Source: Lithospermum erythrorhizon (Eukaryota > Streptophyta > Magnoliopsida > Boraginales > Boraginaceae). Taken from it: a stretch of DNA of 64,000 nt. The stretch lies in the NCBI GenBank assembly GCA_019722365.1, contig JADFUC010001461.1:930001-994000 (forward strand). Reading direction: 5' to 3'. Below are positions 11,101 to 23,176 of this stretch, one piece after another. The position numbers and the translations under genes are program-made. Each line of letters begins with the position of its first letter. The stretch's first letter is position 1. Under the pieces are notes generated by a model that worked only from the letters and a program-made list of their open reading frames with translations, did not search any database and had not been told where the DNA came from.

Positions 11101-14100
11101 CCTCCTCTACCATGAGAGCAGCATGAGCCTAAAGACGAGGGATTTTATATTGCAAATGTCATTTTAACTCCCAAACTTCTTAGGATAAATTCAAAAAGAG
11201 AAGGTAAAAAGCATGACAGCTGATAAAAAAATTAATAGGCATGTATGTACCTCTGCAAACTCTGAACTGGTACTGCAAGATCTCAAGTCAATGGCTGATC
11301 CAGCAAAATGTAGAACTACTTCATCTGGTCTATGATATTCTAAAGGATGCAAATGTTCCAACGGATGAAACTTAATTGTTGAACCCCTAGCTGGGCACTG
11401 TAACTTGTAGTACTGGCATATAAGTTGTAATGATCCATGCTTGTTAGCCTGTTCAGAGAAATGATTTTAGCATTTGAATACTTGGAATATAAAAGAATGT
11501 GACATTTACAAAAATGGAAACAATATTAAACCTTGGCCCACTCAACAACATCACTATGTTCACCGGAATGATCCTGACCAGAGAAGGATGCTTCATCCCT
11601 TTCCGACTCATCAACATCACTCCTGAAGTGTCTATCTTCACAAGGGGAGTACTGGAAACTGGTTCAGACAAAAAATATGACACATCTTATCTCGCTTGCA
11701 TAACCTATTAAACCCTTGAATATTTGTAAGAAGGAAAATGGTATTTAAATGCACAAGGCAATCATGGAAGAAACAAAAGAACTATGGACTTCTTATAAGA
11801 TCTATGCAATCACAGTAGAGAGTTTTCCCAGCTCATAACCATGTAAACGATGAAGATAAAAGCATGTTAGTTTTTTTAGTATCACTAAACGATTAAGACT
11901 ACAGATCCCCCAAAGAATGCACCAGGACCATGTAATTTGCAAGAGCGAGAGAAACATTAACATACCTGCTTGAGGATTCTGAACTTTCACAATGTTGATG
12001 TCGAAGAAATGGTAAGACAGCATGTGGAACATGCCTCTCTGGTGTTTGCTTGCTAGATAAATTATCATTGAGGGACAAATCACCTGAGTCCAAGCTTTGC
12101 ATCCCATGAAGTGAATCTTCGCCAGGGTACTTCACTATTTCTGCATCAAGTGGAAGGATAGGTCTTATCTCTGGATTCTCAATGGTTGAGCAAATACCCC
12201 TATCTAAAGATTGGTGCTCCAAGCCACCCACATCATTGCTTGATTGATATTTTCCCATTACATTCACCATATCTGCAGTTCCATTCTCCGGTGAAGCATT
12301 ATTAAAGCCAATAGGTAACTCCAGATCTAGATCACAAATTTGCTTAGTCAGCCGTTCCAATCTGTCCTCAGTGAAGATGCTGATGTGAATAGGATTTGTG
12401 AACAATGTCAAAAGGTGAACAGCAAAATAAAGACTTATGGATTAATGGATAACTAGTTTCCATAACTATCTAACATATGTCAAGCACTGATTGAGGCAAC
12501 ACTTACGAAGATTGCATAAGAGATTATCAGATTTCCGGTGAAATATCTAATTTCAATTACACAGGTGTACATAGCTGGAGACCGTGTTAATAAAATTTAA
12601 TGGCTTTCCAACATGCACCATCTCCGAAGATATAACTGTAGTGCAAGAATTATTTCTTTACTATTATCTCAAAGCAACATCTGTTTCCATGTCCTATGGA
12701 GTCATATATTATATATTCTCGGGCTCTTAGATACAATTGAATAAATCAAAATGGCTCATTGCAGTAACTACGCTTGTTATCTATTGTGAAGTAGTAGATA
12801 GTCTTTGCAATTCATTTGGTCAATTCGGGAACAGTTTCCTATTATCACAAGGGTAAGGCTGCTGCATACAATGCGCCCCCGCCCTGCTAATGCGGGCAAG
12901 CACCACTTTAAAGGCATTGGGGCATGTTGTTGCATCTCAAACATCTGCATTGCGTTCACTTTCTAAGTCATATTGACAAACTAATACTTAGATAAATAAA
13001 GTATTCCTCTTTCAACAAGGCTTCCTTGAGGCATGAGCTGTTCGGTGAAGTGGCATGAAAGAAAAAGATACTCCGTATTTACTAAGACGGTCTGCATGCA
13101 TGGTTGGTCTGAGATCTATTAACAGAGATCAGGGAATGAACATACTAATAGTTGAAGAGCCTCAGCATTTTATGATCAACTACAGTGATAATATTCTCAA
13201 GATGGAAATGACACGGCTTTAGACAATTTGCAACTACATTAAAACAAATGTGACCAGTCCTCAGAACAACAAAAAGCAGATGGATGCATGACTCATTGAC
13301 AAAGTTATGATTGCTAACAAAGAAAGAATGGGCATCTAATAACATGAGAACTGACAATACACCACTCAACCATGCTAATCCAGAATTAAATCTACAACTA
13401 CACATTAAATTATTAAGATAACATGAAACGAACCTATTCAATACGGAGAAATGAAGTTCAAAGAAAGGAAGTCTGGAGAGAATGCAATAACAACGGCGTG
13501 TAGTAAAAATGTGGCGATCCAAGCCTGTACGAACAGGTTCGCCATCAGAAATCATGGATATCAAACTGGATGGTTTTTGAAGTAATTCCTCAACAAGAAC
13601 ACAGCAACCATATAAAGTTGAATCATCAGCAACCTGGGATACAAACATTATACTGAGCCTTATCAAAGTGTACACAAATTGTAAATCATCCAACACCACC
13701 AACACTGCTTTTTGTTATCAATATATAGATATTATTGTAACAAACCAGCCCCCGCACCAGAACTACATAGGCGATATGCTTTTCAATTTGATAGACTAGC
13801 TTAAAAACCACCAAATGACTTTTCAGAGTGTTTTGACATCACTAGCACGCTCTCAGAGTAGACTTCTTAAGGAGTCACCCATCCTAGAACTGCTTAACCT
13901 TGAAATTTCTAAGAGTTTGGCTCCCTAAAAGAATATGCAACTTGATGATATGGGTAGTTCTAATAAAATATTTGAAATCATATCACATCATCCATTCGAG
14001 GTTGAGGTATTAGAATTACTTAAGAGAAGAGCATGTGATTGCATTTTGTAAGTTTCTTTGTTTTTATTTTATTTAATTTTTCTTCAAGAGGTGTGGGTTA

Positions 14101-16427
14101 GCAAGACTTCAGGTGTCCAGAGAAAAACAAATCTACAGTTATAGAGGTGTAAGCTACATTTCAGAGCATTTAGCCAGATACTGAGTAGCAGTGTATCACA
14201 ACTTGCAAAGTACACATGTACCATCAAAACACTCTGCTGGTACCTGTAAGCGGAAGACGAAAGAAAGATCGCTTTGTTTAAAATGTTCCTGCAAAGTACA
14301 GTCATGTTAACTCATAGTGTTGTTTGGCAATGAGGGGAAAATACTTGAAAACCATATCCTACTTTGCATCAAACTTACTGAACTGGAACTGTTTGATATA
14401 TTTGTACGAGCAACAAAAAGAAAGAATAGAGGAATTTAATTAAGCAAGGCTTATCCATTTATTTCAACATATTATTCATGATCAGTACATGGTGATTCGC
14501 AATGGTTAATTTCCTGTTCAAATCCAAATACAAAAATAAAGTACCTGCCCAAGGAGTATCTCAGTCAACTCACTCATTGATGGAGTCTTTTCTACAGTAT
14601 GAACCTGAAGCAATTGAACCCTTTTCCTTAGCGTAGGCATAAGAAGCTATTAGAAGGTTCAGAGTAATTGAAAGAAGTTTATGCTGTTAAATCAAAAATA
14701 TTATACAAGTCTTTTAGATCAAAAAAGAAAAATTAAAAGAGATGACCGAAACTCTACTCTTCACTTATAGTTGGATAAGAACCAACTACGCTATGCTAGG
14801 CTTTGGTACCCCTGTGTCGCAGCAGCAGACACAGGAAACTAAGAAAACGCCAATCATCTTATCTTTTGATGTTGTAAGAATTTCCAAATCGGTACAAATA
14901 ATTTAAAGAAGGGAATGTTTATTCAAATGCTAATACATTCACTTCGCTACTACAATGACTAGCACTACCCAAAGACAAGAAAGAAGTGCGCCATTTTCAG
15001 GGACTACAACATTGAAGATGTACTATATAGCAGTGTATGAGGCCAACCTCTATTCCACCAGGGAAGCAAAAAGAGAGAAGATCCTTATGTGTAAGTGGGA
15101 GTTGTTTCTCTGGCGGGTACACAAATAAAACCTGATACAAGGACAGAAAATAAGGCATCTTATAGTGAAAGAGTTCAATAGTAATTATACCCTAATAACA
15201 AATGAAAAAGTTAAAAAAAATAGACAATCTTCTAGGGTGGAGGGAGCAATATTTATCCAACTGACAATATGCTACTGAAGAAGGCTATTGGAAGAGAGAA
15301 AGCAGAGAACAATATAGGAGAAGTTGTATACGAATACTACTTCCGTCAAGAGAACTTCACTTGAAGTATACCCGAATTGATCTAAAACTCCTTGTTCTCT
15401 AATTATTAATGAAATGGTTAGATCATTATAATATATCATTGAGGCTGTCTTTTTATAGATAAAGCCAGTTGACAAATCCTATTACAATGTGAAGTCTGTA
15501 ATAACAATTACATAATAGCTAAACTACTACAAAACAAGTCCTAGCAGGACTTTGAGTCCTCAAAACGCATAATGGGGAGTTGGTCTAACAAACTAGAGCA
15601 ATGTATAGACATGAATTCTATAGAACACACTATGAGAATCATTCAAAATGACATTTTCAAAAAACTCAAGCAAATACAATAGCAGTTCCAAAGAAGGCTG
15701 ACGGATTACCTGGGGATCAAGGTTTGGTTCTACACGAGACTGATGTGGACCATTCAGTGACCCTCGGAACCTCCCACAACTTTCAGAATTTCTACCAAAG
15801 TAGAGATTTTTAACAGTATGAATATCAGAGTCGGGATGTAGTCCAACAACAACCATACTCTCAAAGAGCCTTGATGGCTCTTTCCAAACTCTGTGGTTCT
15901 GCATATCAGGAACATAAATGCAAATGATATTGCACTTGCAGAATCAAGACACTAAATATTAAATGCAACAAAATTTAGAGGGTTGGAATTTTAATAATTC
16001 TCTTAAAGAAGATATCACAATCTGCAAATTACGTAACCAGATTGGCTTTCTCAAACTAAGCCTCATATGGTGAGGAATATTTTGTGAAAATTTGTCTACA
16101 GAGACACTTGATCAAATATTGAGAACATACCAGGGATTGCAAGTGTATGCTTGCCCATTGGCGCTTTTGGCTAGTAAGTACTTCTGGGTTGTATAGTCCA
16201 CTTTTCACTTGGGAAGGACTTGACAACCCTTTCAGTAATTTAGAAACATGGCGCTGAAGTTTCCTAATTTGACCACCACTATCATCTTTCTCTGAGTATA
16301 CGACTGAAGGGTGGGGTGTATGGACAGCTGCAGCGGCAGCAGCAACAGCCTTGGCGACATCTTCAGTGGTCGGCATGAAGAGTGATGCAGTCCATCTGGG
16401 ACTTGCCACCTCTTCATTTTTCTTCAT
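8121..16427 (-). CDS. DENN (AEX-3) domain-containing protein, 17 exons, complete
   Basis: Encodes 782 residues. Exons, in order of translation: 16131-16427, 15710-15898, 15048-15131, 14545-14604, 14244-14288, 13434-13633, 11966-12379, 11532-11658, 11251-11448, 11039-11128, 9864-9926, 9512-9586, 9346-9396, 9153-9230, 8901-9035, 8448-8555, 8121-8255. Every junction is GT-AG and the phase is kept throughout. Landmarks: start MKKNEEVASPRW; then SRLFESMVVVGLHP and FVYPPEKQLPL (uDENN-like); LEKQIVVVCSNL and IIPLIRPYRWQSLLMP (core cDENN); KRPVYECTDVQ and a C-terminal FMKLFVDTQLFSVH (dDENN). The order matches the plant DENN (AEX-3) proteins related to Arabidopsis At5g35560, recalled from memory. DENN domains act as guanine-nucleotide exchange factors for Rab GTPases in membrane traffic; that role here is inferred. 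An acidic, serine-rich insert is encoded by exons 7-8. The start is the first ATG in frame. Confidence 0.95.
13736..13987 (-). mobile_element. Cassandra-type TRIM solo LTR carrying a 5S rRNA-like domain
   Basis: Read on the minus strand the segment begins TGTGATA and ends TGTTACA, the TG...CA termini of an LTR, over 252 bp. Its middle contains GGTTAAGC followed by TAGGATGGGTGAC and AAGTC, the internal promoter and 3' part of plant 5S rRNA. Cassandra TRIM elements are known for 5S sequence inside their LTRs. It sits in intron 5 of the DENN gene in the same orientation as that gene. No second LTR or internal region is seen, so it looks like a solo LTR. The five flanking bases on each side do not match, so the target-site duplication has decayed or I have misjudged an end. 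Confidence 0.8.
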
Positions 16428-17580
16428 GATAGAGACTACCTCTCACTTGCAATCTAACCAGATATAATAATCAATTCAACGCATGATCATATACTCCCAA
16501 CTGCATAAAGTTATATTGCTTAAGACACTAAGCAGTAAATAAAAAAGGGTTTCTAATTATTTCATCTTGTGCAGCTCAACTTCATAACACTTATGCACCA
16601 CAACGAAAGAAACAATAAAATAAAACACTTCAATCCAAGTTGATTTTTACACCTCCTTGAAAGATATAATAGTCAAACTGTAAATACAATAAGCCCCGCC
16701 ATCTCTTCGATCGTAAATATGTTTTATCATGGTAAACACTAATTTTTAGACCAAGCTAAATATCATACCACTGGACCAGCAAATATAAGCACCAGTTCTC
16801 AGCTCTTTCAAGTAGTCGTTCTATGATAAGTTTTTCAACATTTACGACGATAAACCATCGTCTACATGGTCATTGAGATTTACACAAACCCCTACCAATA
16901 GCAATCTTGTTTTGTCCCCTTTATCACCTTCATCATAAACCAGCGAAATACCAAAGTAAACAGCCTTATAATACCAAAATTTTCTATACTAAAAACCTAA
17001 AATGAAGCCAAGTTTAAAGCTTTAATCAAACCATAACATCTATATCTCCATTATATTAAAATCAAGCTACAATAAGAGAATAAAACCCAACTTTTTCAAG
17101 TAAACGTATCAATAACTAAAAAAGATCACAACTTTATCACTTTCACAAGAACTTAAACCATCAACCTCTTAATCAAAATCATAGCTTAACAAATTAAAGC
17201 TTATATATTCAGATTTAAACAACTTACTACAATGCAAATTCTCATACCCAACAAAATATATTTCATATTCCACTAAAATAGGACACAAAAAATAATTATA
17301 TCACAAAATTATGAGTTACACTTTAATATTCCACTTAATACAAGAATTATATCACAAAAGAAAAAATAAAAACAAGTATAATTCTGCATATAAAAAATAC
17401 CCAGTAAAGAAAAAAGGGTTAAAACCCAACCTTTTAATTGTGAATAATAAAGGGGTATAAAAAAATGAAATCTTTATGGTTTTTCACTCCTTTTTTGATG
17501 AAAAAACACAGAAAATATAGGGAAACTCTCTAAGCAGAGGCTTGATTGATCTCAGTTTAATACTATAATTTTAATTTCAG
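16428..17580 (-). other. 5' leader and probable leader intron of the DENN gene
   Basis: No coding frame continues upstream of the ATG at 16427. The A/T-rich 1 kb behaves like an intron in a 5' leader. A pyrimidine-rich minus-strand segment near 17480-17570 would suit a first non-coding exon. No splice pair can be proved from sequence alone. Confidence 0.3.
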
Positions 17581-19002
17581 TACAAAAAATATAGAAGTAT
17601 AAGTTAATTTATGGAATTAAAATTGAAAAAATATGAAATAGATTTAAGGAAAAATACAAAATATGATGGATTTGGGGCAACGTGAGGATGTGATTGGTGG
17701 TTGTGAAAAAAGTGTTCTGGTAGGGTCTGTTCTTTGTTGGAGTATTAGAAATACTGTATTTCGTAACCGGAACTAATTGCTACTAATGGAATGTGTATTT
17801 ATAGATTTCGATTGAGTGTACTAACCTGCAAATCACGTTAGGTAAATAAATCACATTAGGAAAACAATGTGTGATATACCGATTAAAAAAATGTTAATAG
17901 AAGAAATTAGACTCATGACCCTCGATGACAATTCACAAGTACACCTATTATAAAAATTTGACCATCCTTTGAAGTAGGACTTTTGTTTTTATTATAAGTA
18001 GGGAGTACATCAATTGTCTAATTAGTAAACATGTTATATAAATTTCAAGGGTGATCAAATTGATAGAGTAGTCGTGCTTATAACCTAAAAATTATGAGTT
18101 CGATTTTCCTATCAAAGCTTTCTCTATCGAAGTGTGATTTAACCTGGATGGACATACTTTCTCGTGTGGTTTAACCTGGTTGGACTTACAATGCTCAACA
18201 TGAGATCTATCATTATGCACTCAATAAATAGACTGCAGGTTCCCCACATGTCATATAGTGTCCAATTGCTATATCCACTCCCAAATAGTGTTTTAAAAGT
18301 GAAATTATTATTTTGTCCCGATTCACCATATATAAGTGTAATATTTGAATAAAGTTTTAATTAGAGGCAAAATGAATTTCACGTCTTTTACTTACTATTT
18401 AGATGTGTATATAATTGAACATATATGTATGATATTGAAATAATATAAAATATTAGGTAAAGACCGGACATTATATTTATTAAATTACTCATTTCAATCA
18501 TAGTGTTTTTAAAAATCTAACTTTATTATAGTTGTTTAAAAGATACCAAGTTGGTCATAATAATAAAATGTATTAAATTTGTTTCTTTTCGTTGAAATAA
18601 GCCTGTTTACAAAAAACTATCAAGGATAATAGGATATTATCGTCAAATAGTCACTATTTGAGCAACTTGTTATTGTTATGATTTACTTACTTCACACAAG
18701 GATAATTAAAACTAGAAAAAACATTAAGCACCCCATCAAATAAGCGATATAATATTGATACACTGATAATTTTTTAAGTGGCTATTTTTTAAGCGCATAT
18801 CCTATATTTTATTTGATATATCAATTTTTAATACAATCATAATTTGATATATGTATTGATTAAAAAATTATGGTCTTACCAGCTGAACTTTTATAACAAT
18901 GTGTTCCGTGTGTCAGTATCATGTGTCACCAATTGGTTCAATAATCATGTATTACACAATAATCACATTCACATAACATAATTTTCTTGCCATTGGTTGT
19001 AA
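17581..19002. other. Intergenic; possible tRNA-related SINE near 18048-18260
   Basis: Mostly AT-rich and non-genic. At 18048-18115 the plus strand shows GATAGAGTAGTCGTGCTTATA then GAGTTCGATTTTCC, spaced like the A and B boxes of a tRNA-derived promoter. Two copies of TTTAACCTGG follow at about 18139 and 18171. This could be a decayed SINE. No terminal poly-A or target duplication is recognised. Confidence 0.25.
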
Positions 19003-19465
19003 TTAAATAATAGGCAAAAGGCATGAATCATCGGTTTGAAGTATAGAATAATTTCATCATTTATATTTGGAAAAATCTCATTTCATCATTTATGTTTTAA
19101 ATATTAACCCAATTAATAATTTCGTTATATTTTTCGTTAAATCACAACTCCCCATGACACGTGTTGGCCATGTGACATTAAAACACATGCATTTTTTAAT
19201 GTTATATGTCTTCGGAGTACTATGAAGACCTTGCATTTTTTTAAGAATGAGACTTTTGATGATGATCTAGCATATTTTAATACCACATGCCCAATACGTA
19301 TCTTAGGGAATCGTGATTTAACGAAAAATATAACAAAAGTACCAATCGAGTGAATATTTAAAATATAAGTAATAAAATAAAAATCTTCCAAACATAAATA
19401 ATGAAATGAATCTACATCTCAAATATAGGTAATAATTTATGTATTTTGCCTTTAAATAATTAAAC
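19003..19465. mobile_element. MITE with roughly 150 bp terminal inverted repeats
   Basis: The left arm (about 19003-19150) and right arm (about 19312-19465) are reverse complements with moderate divergence. The inner ends match closely around GTTATATTTTTCGTTAAATC (19121-19142) and its complement near 19317. The termini resemble AGGCAAAA/TTTTGCCTTT. The spacer is only about 160 bp, so it could fold into a long hairpin. Non-autonomous, possibly Mutator-like; the target-site duplication is not resolved. Confidence 0.65.
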
Positions 19466-19730
19466 AACTATTCCGTCTGGGACATCATTTGATCACCCAA
19501 CAAATGATTAGTTTATGTTATGGTGTTGTATTTTATTGGTAATAGAATATTAAATGGGACAAGGGAAATATCCACTTTTAGGAAGAGGATTGGATGGATA
19601 TACACTGGATGAAATTATAAATTGCATATTTGCATGCATGAGTCATCTCACAAGTAGCCTGACTAGACTTGATGTCTAAAATCACCCAAATTCTCTTTAT
19701 TCCTCTGCTTATAGTTATACTTATTTCATA

Positions 19731-19983
19731 CTCCCTCCATCTCTAAAAGATAATCAAATTTTAATTTTAATAAATTAATTTTTTTCAATTTTAAATTTAA
19801 ATAATTTTTAATGCGTTCTATATTTATTTGAAAAAATATATCAATATATTTTTAACATATATACTTTACTATTAACTTGATAATTTTTATTCAAATAAAA
19901 ATTTTAATATCAATCAAGATCGAAAAATTTGTCAATCTTTGATCATGAAAAAAACAAATGTAACAATCTTTTAGGGATGGAAG
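19731..19983. mobile_element. Stowaway-type MITE
   Basis: 253 bp flanked by TA dinucleotides. The left terminus CTCCCTCCATCTCTAAAAGA pairs with the right terminus, which in reverse complement reads CTTCCATCCCTAAAAGATTG. The interior is AT-rich with no coding capacity. This is the best-preserved Stowaway copy in the window. Confidence 0.85.
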
Positions 19984-21093
19984 TAATAGTTGCTTAGAAT
20001 AATTTTGATTTTTTTTTTTTTGATTTTTTAGATTGTATCATCTTAGAATGATATATTTTTAAAAATATATCATTTTTGCATTAAAATTGAGTAAATATAA
20101 TTAAAGTATCATAAACAACATTCCAACAAATTATCATCATGGACAAGAAATCAACAGATTTGCTCAAGGGAGGAATGAGGAACAGTTACATTGTGTATAT
20201 TTGAATCTGCTGGGATCAGGATGTTGCAGGATTTTTAAGCTTCTGTTTCTCATAGCAGATCCTGCAAACTGTTAAAAAAATTCAGTTACCCAAAGATCTA
20301 CGGTCTACACAACTCTTTGGTTGACTCGGAATAAATAGATATGGCTCATTACTTACATTATCAACACTTCTTATATATTGTGAAATAATACTGTAATAGA
20401 CAACAGCGTTTGCACTTCACTTTCGGATGAATTATGAAAACCAGTCTCCATGTGCTAACAGCGTAAGACTGCATACTATCAGAGTGAAGAGGTAATGGGC
20501 ATCTTGCAAATAAGGCTGAACAGCAACCCAAATCACTGTCAACTGCACTCGGAAAATAGTTCTTTGTAGCTGAAAAAATGTAAGGAGTCGGGATAACAAA
20601 ATTGACACAAGTATTTCCTCTCTAAATGGATGGTTAATGCTAATGCTGAAACAGAAACATTCAGGGCAAGCTACCAGAAATGCATTTAAACGAACACGCT
20701 ACATACACGTAAGCCTCAGACTTTACGTTTCTTTTCAGAGGCTCGAAGGATCAATCGTAGAAGTAGAATAGCACTCAAATGTAGATAGAACAAGCATCAA
20801 CATACTACATAGATCAATCTACTATAGTTTCAAGAAGTTCATCAAAGATTACAGACTTTGACCTGATATATTCAAACCAGATTACAGCTTTGAGCTTCTT
20901 CCATCAAGTCATGCTTCTGTATCCTACCTAAGGAAGCTGAAAATTAGACTGCTCCCTTGTTACTAAAGAGCTACTATTACAAGTTACTGCACATAACTAT
21001 ACAGATGGATGTAATACAACAGTGGAGGATAACCTCTTATGCCTCTCGACATCAGTGGGTCGGATGTCTAGCGTGACAGTAAAGAAGAGAATC
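19984..21093 (-). other. Downstream flank of the OXS3-like gene
   Basis: No coding region recognised. The part nearest 21093 is probably the 3' UTR of the minus-strand OXS3-like gene. The rest is intergenic. Confidence 0.35.
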
Positions 21094-23176
21094 TCAGTCC
21101 ATTTTTCCCGACTTCTCATCATTATTGCCCACCTTCTCATCACTATTGCCAAACCCGCTAACAATGCTAGTTGTTGCAGCTTCGACACCATGCAAATCAG
21201 ACAAAGAAAACGACCGCCATGGAGAAAACCTTTGATGTTGAGGTGAAGCAGAAAAGTCCTTGTTAGATAATGCTCTTGATTGGGGCGGCAAAGGAGGAAG
21301 ACTGGGTACAGGTGACGATGAGTTAGAAGTGGAACTTTCACTGTTACTATTACTCTCAGAGCGGCCCATAGCTGTAAGGGCTACTGAACTTCTGGAATTG
21401 ATTGTTCTTTTCGACATACCCCCACTAGAAGTTCTCAAACAGTTGTGGTTGTTCTTATCCCACAAAATATTGTGTGCAAGCAAATTCTTTCTCTTCCTGG
21501 TCAAAGAATTTTCGGGTTTTACAATGTCTTTGATGGATGAACAAGATGTGGCTTCACTTAAGCTGGTATAAGATTTTGATTTACCAGCATAGAAATTTGA
21601 TATGCCTCTCTTGCAACCATGAAGAAAAACTAAACTTAGTCAACAAATGAAATGTGATAAAACGGTGAATGATTAACAGTGAAGTGATCAGAAACTTAAA
21701 ACATCCCAACTAGCAGCTTTGAGCAAGTAGAACACACTACTCTTGAGAATTAGCAAATAAGAGACTAAACATAAACACATCAGATTGACCTTAGTTTGTC
21801 ATGTGAAGTGAACATCAACAAACAAGAATCAGCTGAAATTTTCGGCAAGAACATAAATTTCGTACTCGGGGATTCTCTTCTATGTAGTTCTAACACTTTT
21901 GACAAAATTAAAGAGAATCAATTTATAGTTGGTTTCCTTATCTCAGAGAAAATGATAATGAACGCATCACACAAGACTAAACATGTTGGAAATGGATCGG
22001 AAATCTCTCCCCCTAATTGAGCCTTACAACTGGCTCATATATACTGTATGTAACTACAAGTCTTCAACTAAGCATCTTGGACAAATATAATAAACCAAAA
22101 TTCGGAAGAAGAAAAAAAATCAATTTTTATTAAACATGAACATGACATTATCAGCTGAATGAACTCTTAATCTAGGAGGAAAAAAGAAAAGAAAATTCAC
22201 TATCACGATTATCTAATCATATTTATTAAGTCATTAAAAAAACATTGAATTCATATGTAATCAAACTAAATAACATAAGAATTACCAATATCACAATTAA
22301 AGGATTTAAAGCAACCAACTTTCAGAAATATTCAATAAAATCAAGCTCATTTCATACCAAATTAGCACAAACCCCAAACCTAGATCCAATTCACAATACC
22401 AATTTACTTAAAAAGTCAACAAAACAGAATCCATATTTATCAAGCCATTACAAAATAAAGCATGCAATTCATCCAAATACCAGAAAACAGTTCCCAATAT
22501 CATAATCAAAGTAATCAAGGCAACCAACTTTCACAAAAAATCAATAAAATCAAGCTCATTTTATACTACATCATCACAAACCTCAAACCTATTATCAATA
22601 TCACAATCTAAGCAAGCAACTTTCACAAAGATTCACCAAAACCAAGCTAATTTCACAATACCAACATACTAAAAAGACAACAAAACAAACCACATACTTG
22701 ATATGCAAAGCTTCCTCCAAAGCAACATACTTTCACAAAGATTCAATAAAACCAAGCTCATTTCATTCCAAACCACCCCAAACAACAAACCTAGATCCAA
22801 TTCACAATACCAACATACTAAAAAGTCAAGAAAACAATCCACAAACTCAATAGGAAAAACTTCCTCCAAAGCAACCAACTTTCACAAATATTTATGAGTG
22901 TCTATTTCAAACCCAAACCCCAAAGCCTAGATCAATGTAATACCAATATACCAAAAGTCAAAACAAACCACATCTTGATAGGCCAAAACTATCTAAACAA
23001 CTAGCTAACCCATCAAACACCCCCTTGTATATCTGCATCTCACCGCACACTCACATCAGCAGGAAGATTATCTTCGCCCAGATTGATGATAGACTAGAAA
23101 GAGACAGAAGCTGTTGCCCCAGACTACCACCATATTCCTTTGAATCATACACTCCAACACAAGCTCCAGACCCCAT
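21094..23176 (-). CDS. OXIDATIVE STRESS 3 (OXS3)-like protein
   Basis: The main exon (21094 up to 21607 or 21609) encodes about 172 residues. It opens with GISNFYAGKSKSYTSL, the conserved OXS3-family motif, followed by SIKDIVKPEN, basic KRKNLLAHN, a serine/proline-rich stretch (SPVPSLPPLPPQSR) and FSPWRSFSLSDL. OXS3 proteins are nuclear stress-tolerance factors; the role here is by family. The likely first exon starts at ATG 23176 and ends before a strong GTGAGT donor at 23055. In the ATG frame it reads MGSGACVGVYDSKEYGGSL and SLSSLSS, then IWAKIIFLL. The expected acidic segment (GEDNLPADVS) appears only in another frame. Splicing 23055 to 21607 keeps one open frame of about 212 codons. The intron is about 1.45 kb and contains a tandem array. 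The 3' part is firm, the 5' part tentative. Confidence 0.75.
22316..22980. repeat. Degenerate tandem array, about five copies, in the OXS3-like intron
   Basis: The phrase CAACCAACTTTCACAAA with small changes recurs at about 22314, 22523, 22614, 22721 and 22872. Each copy is followed by a version of TCAATAAAATCAAGCTCATTTC or, in the last copy, a diverged form. Several also contain CCTAGATCCAATTCACAATACCAA and AAAAAGTCAA. Spacing varies from about 90 to 210 bp, so copies carry deletions or higher-order duplications. The plus strand is almost free of G. Confidence 0.7.

Noticed and set aside
11499..11711. Plus-strand open frame of 70 codons
   Set aside because: Antisense of exon 8 of the DENN gene and its flanks.
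13830..13930. 5S rRNA gene
   Set aside because: Only the internal and 3' blocks match, there is no full 5S 5' half, and the match sits inside a TG...CA LTR; better explained as a Cassandra-type element.
21022..21571. Two plus-strand open frames of 74 and 103 codons
   Set aside because: Antisense of the OXS3-like main exon and its 3' flank.
22245..22897. Open frames on both strands in 22.2-22.9 kb
   Set aside because: They run through the G-poor tandem array, where stop codons are scarce for compositional reasons.
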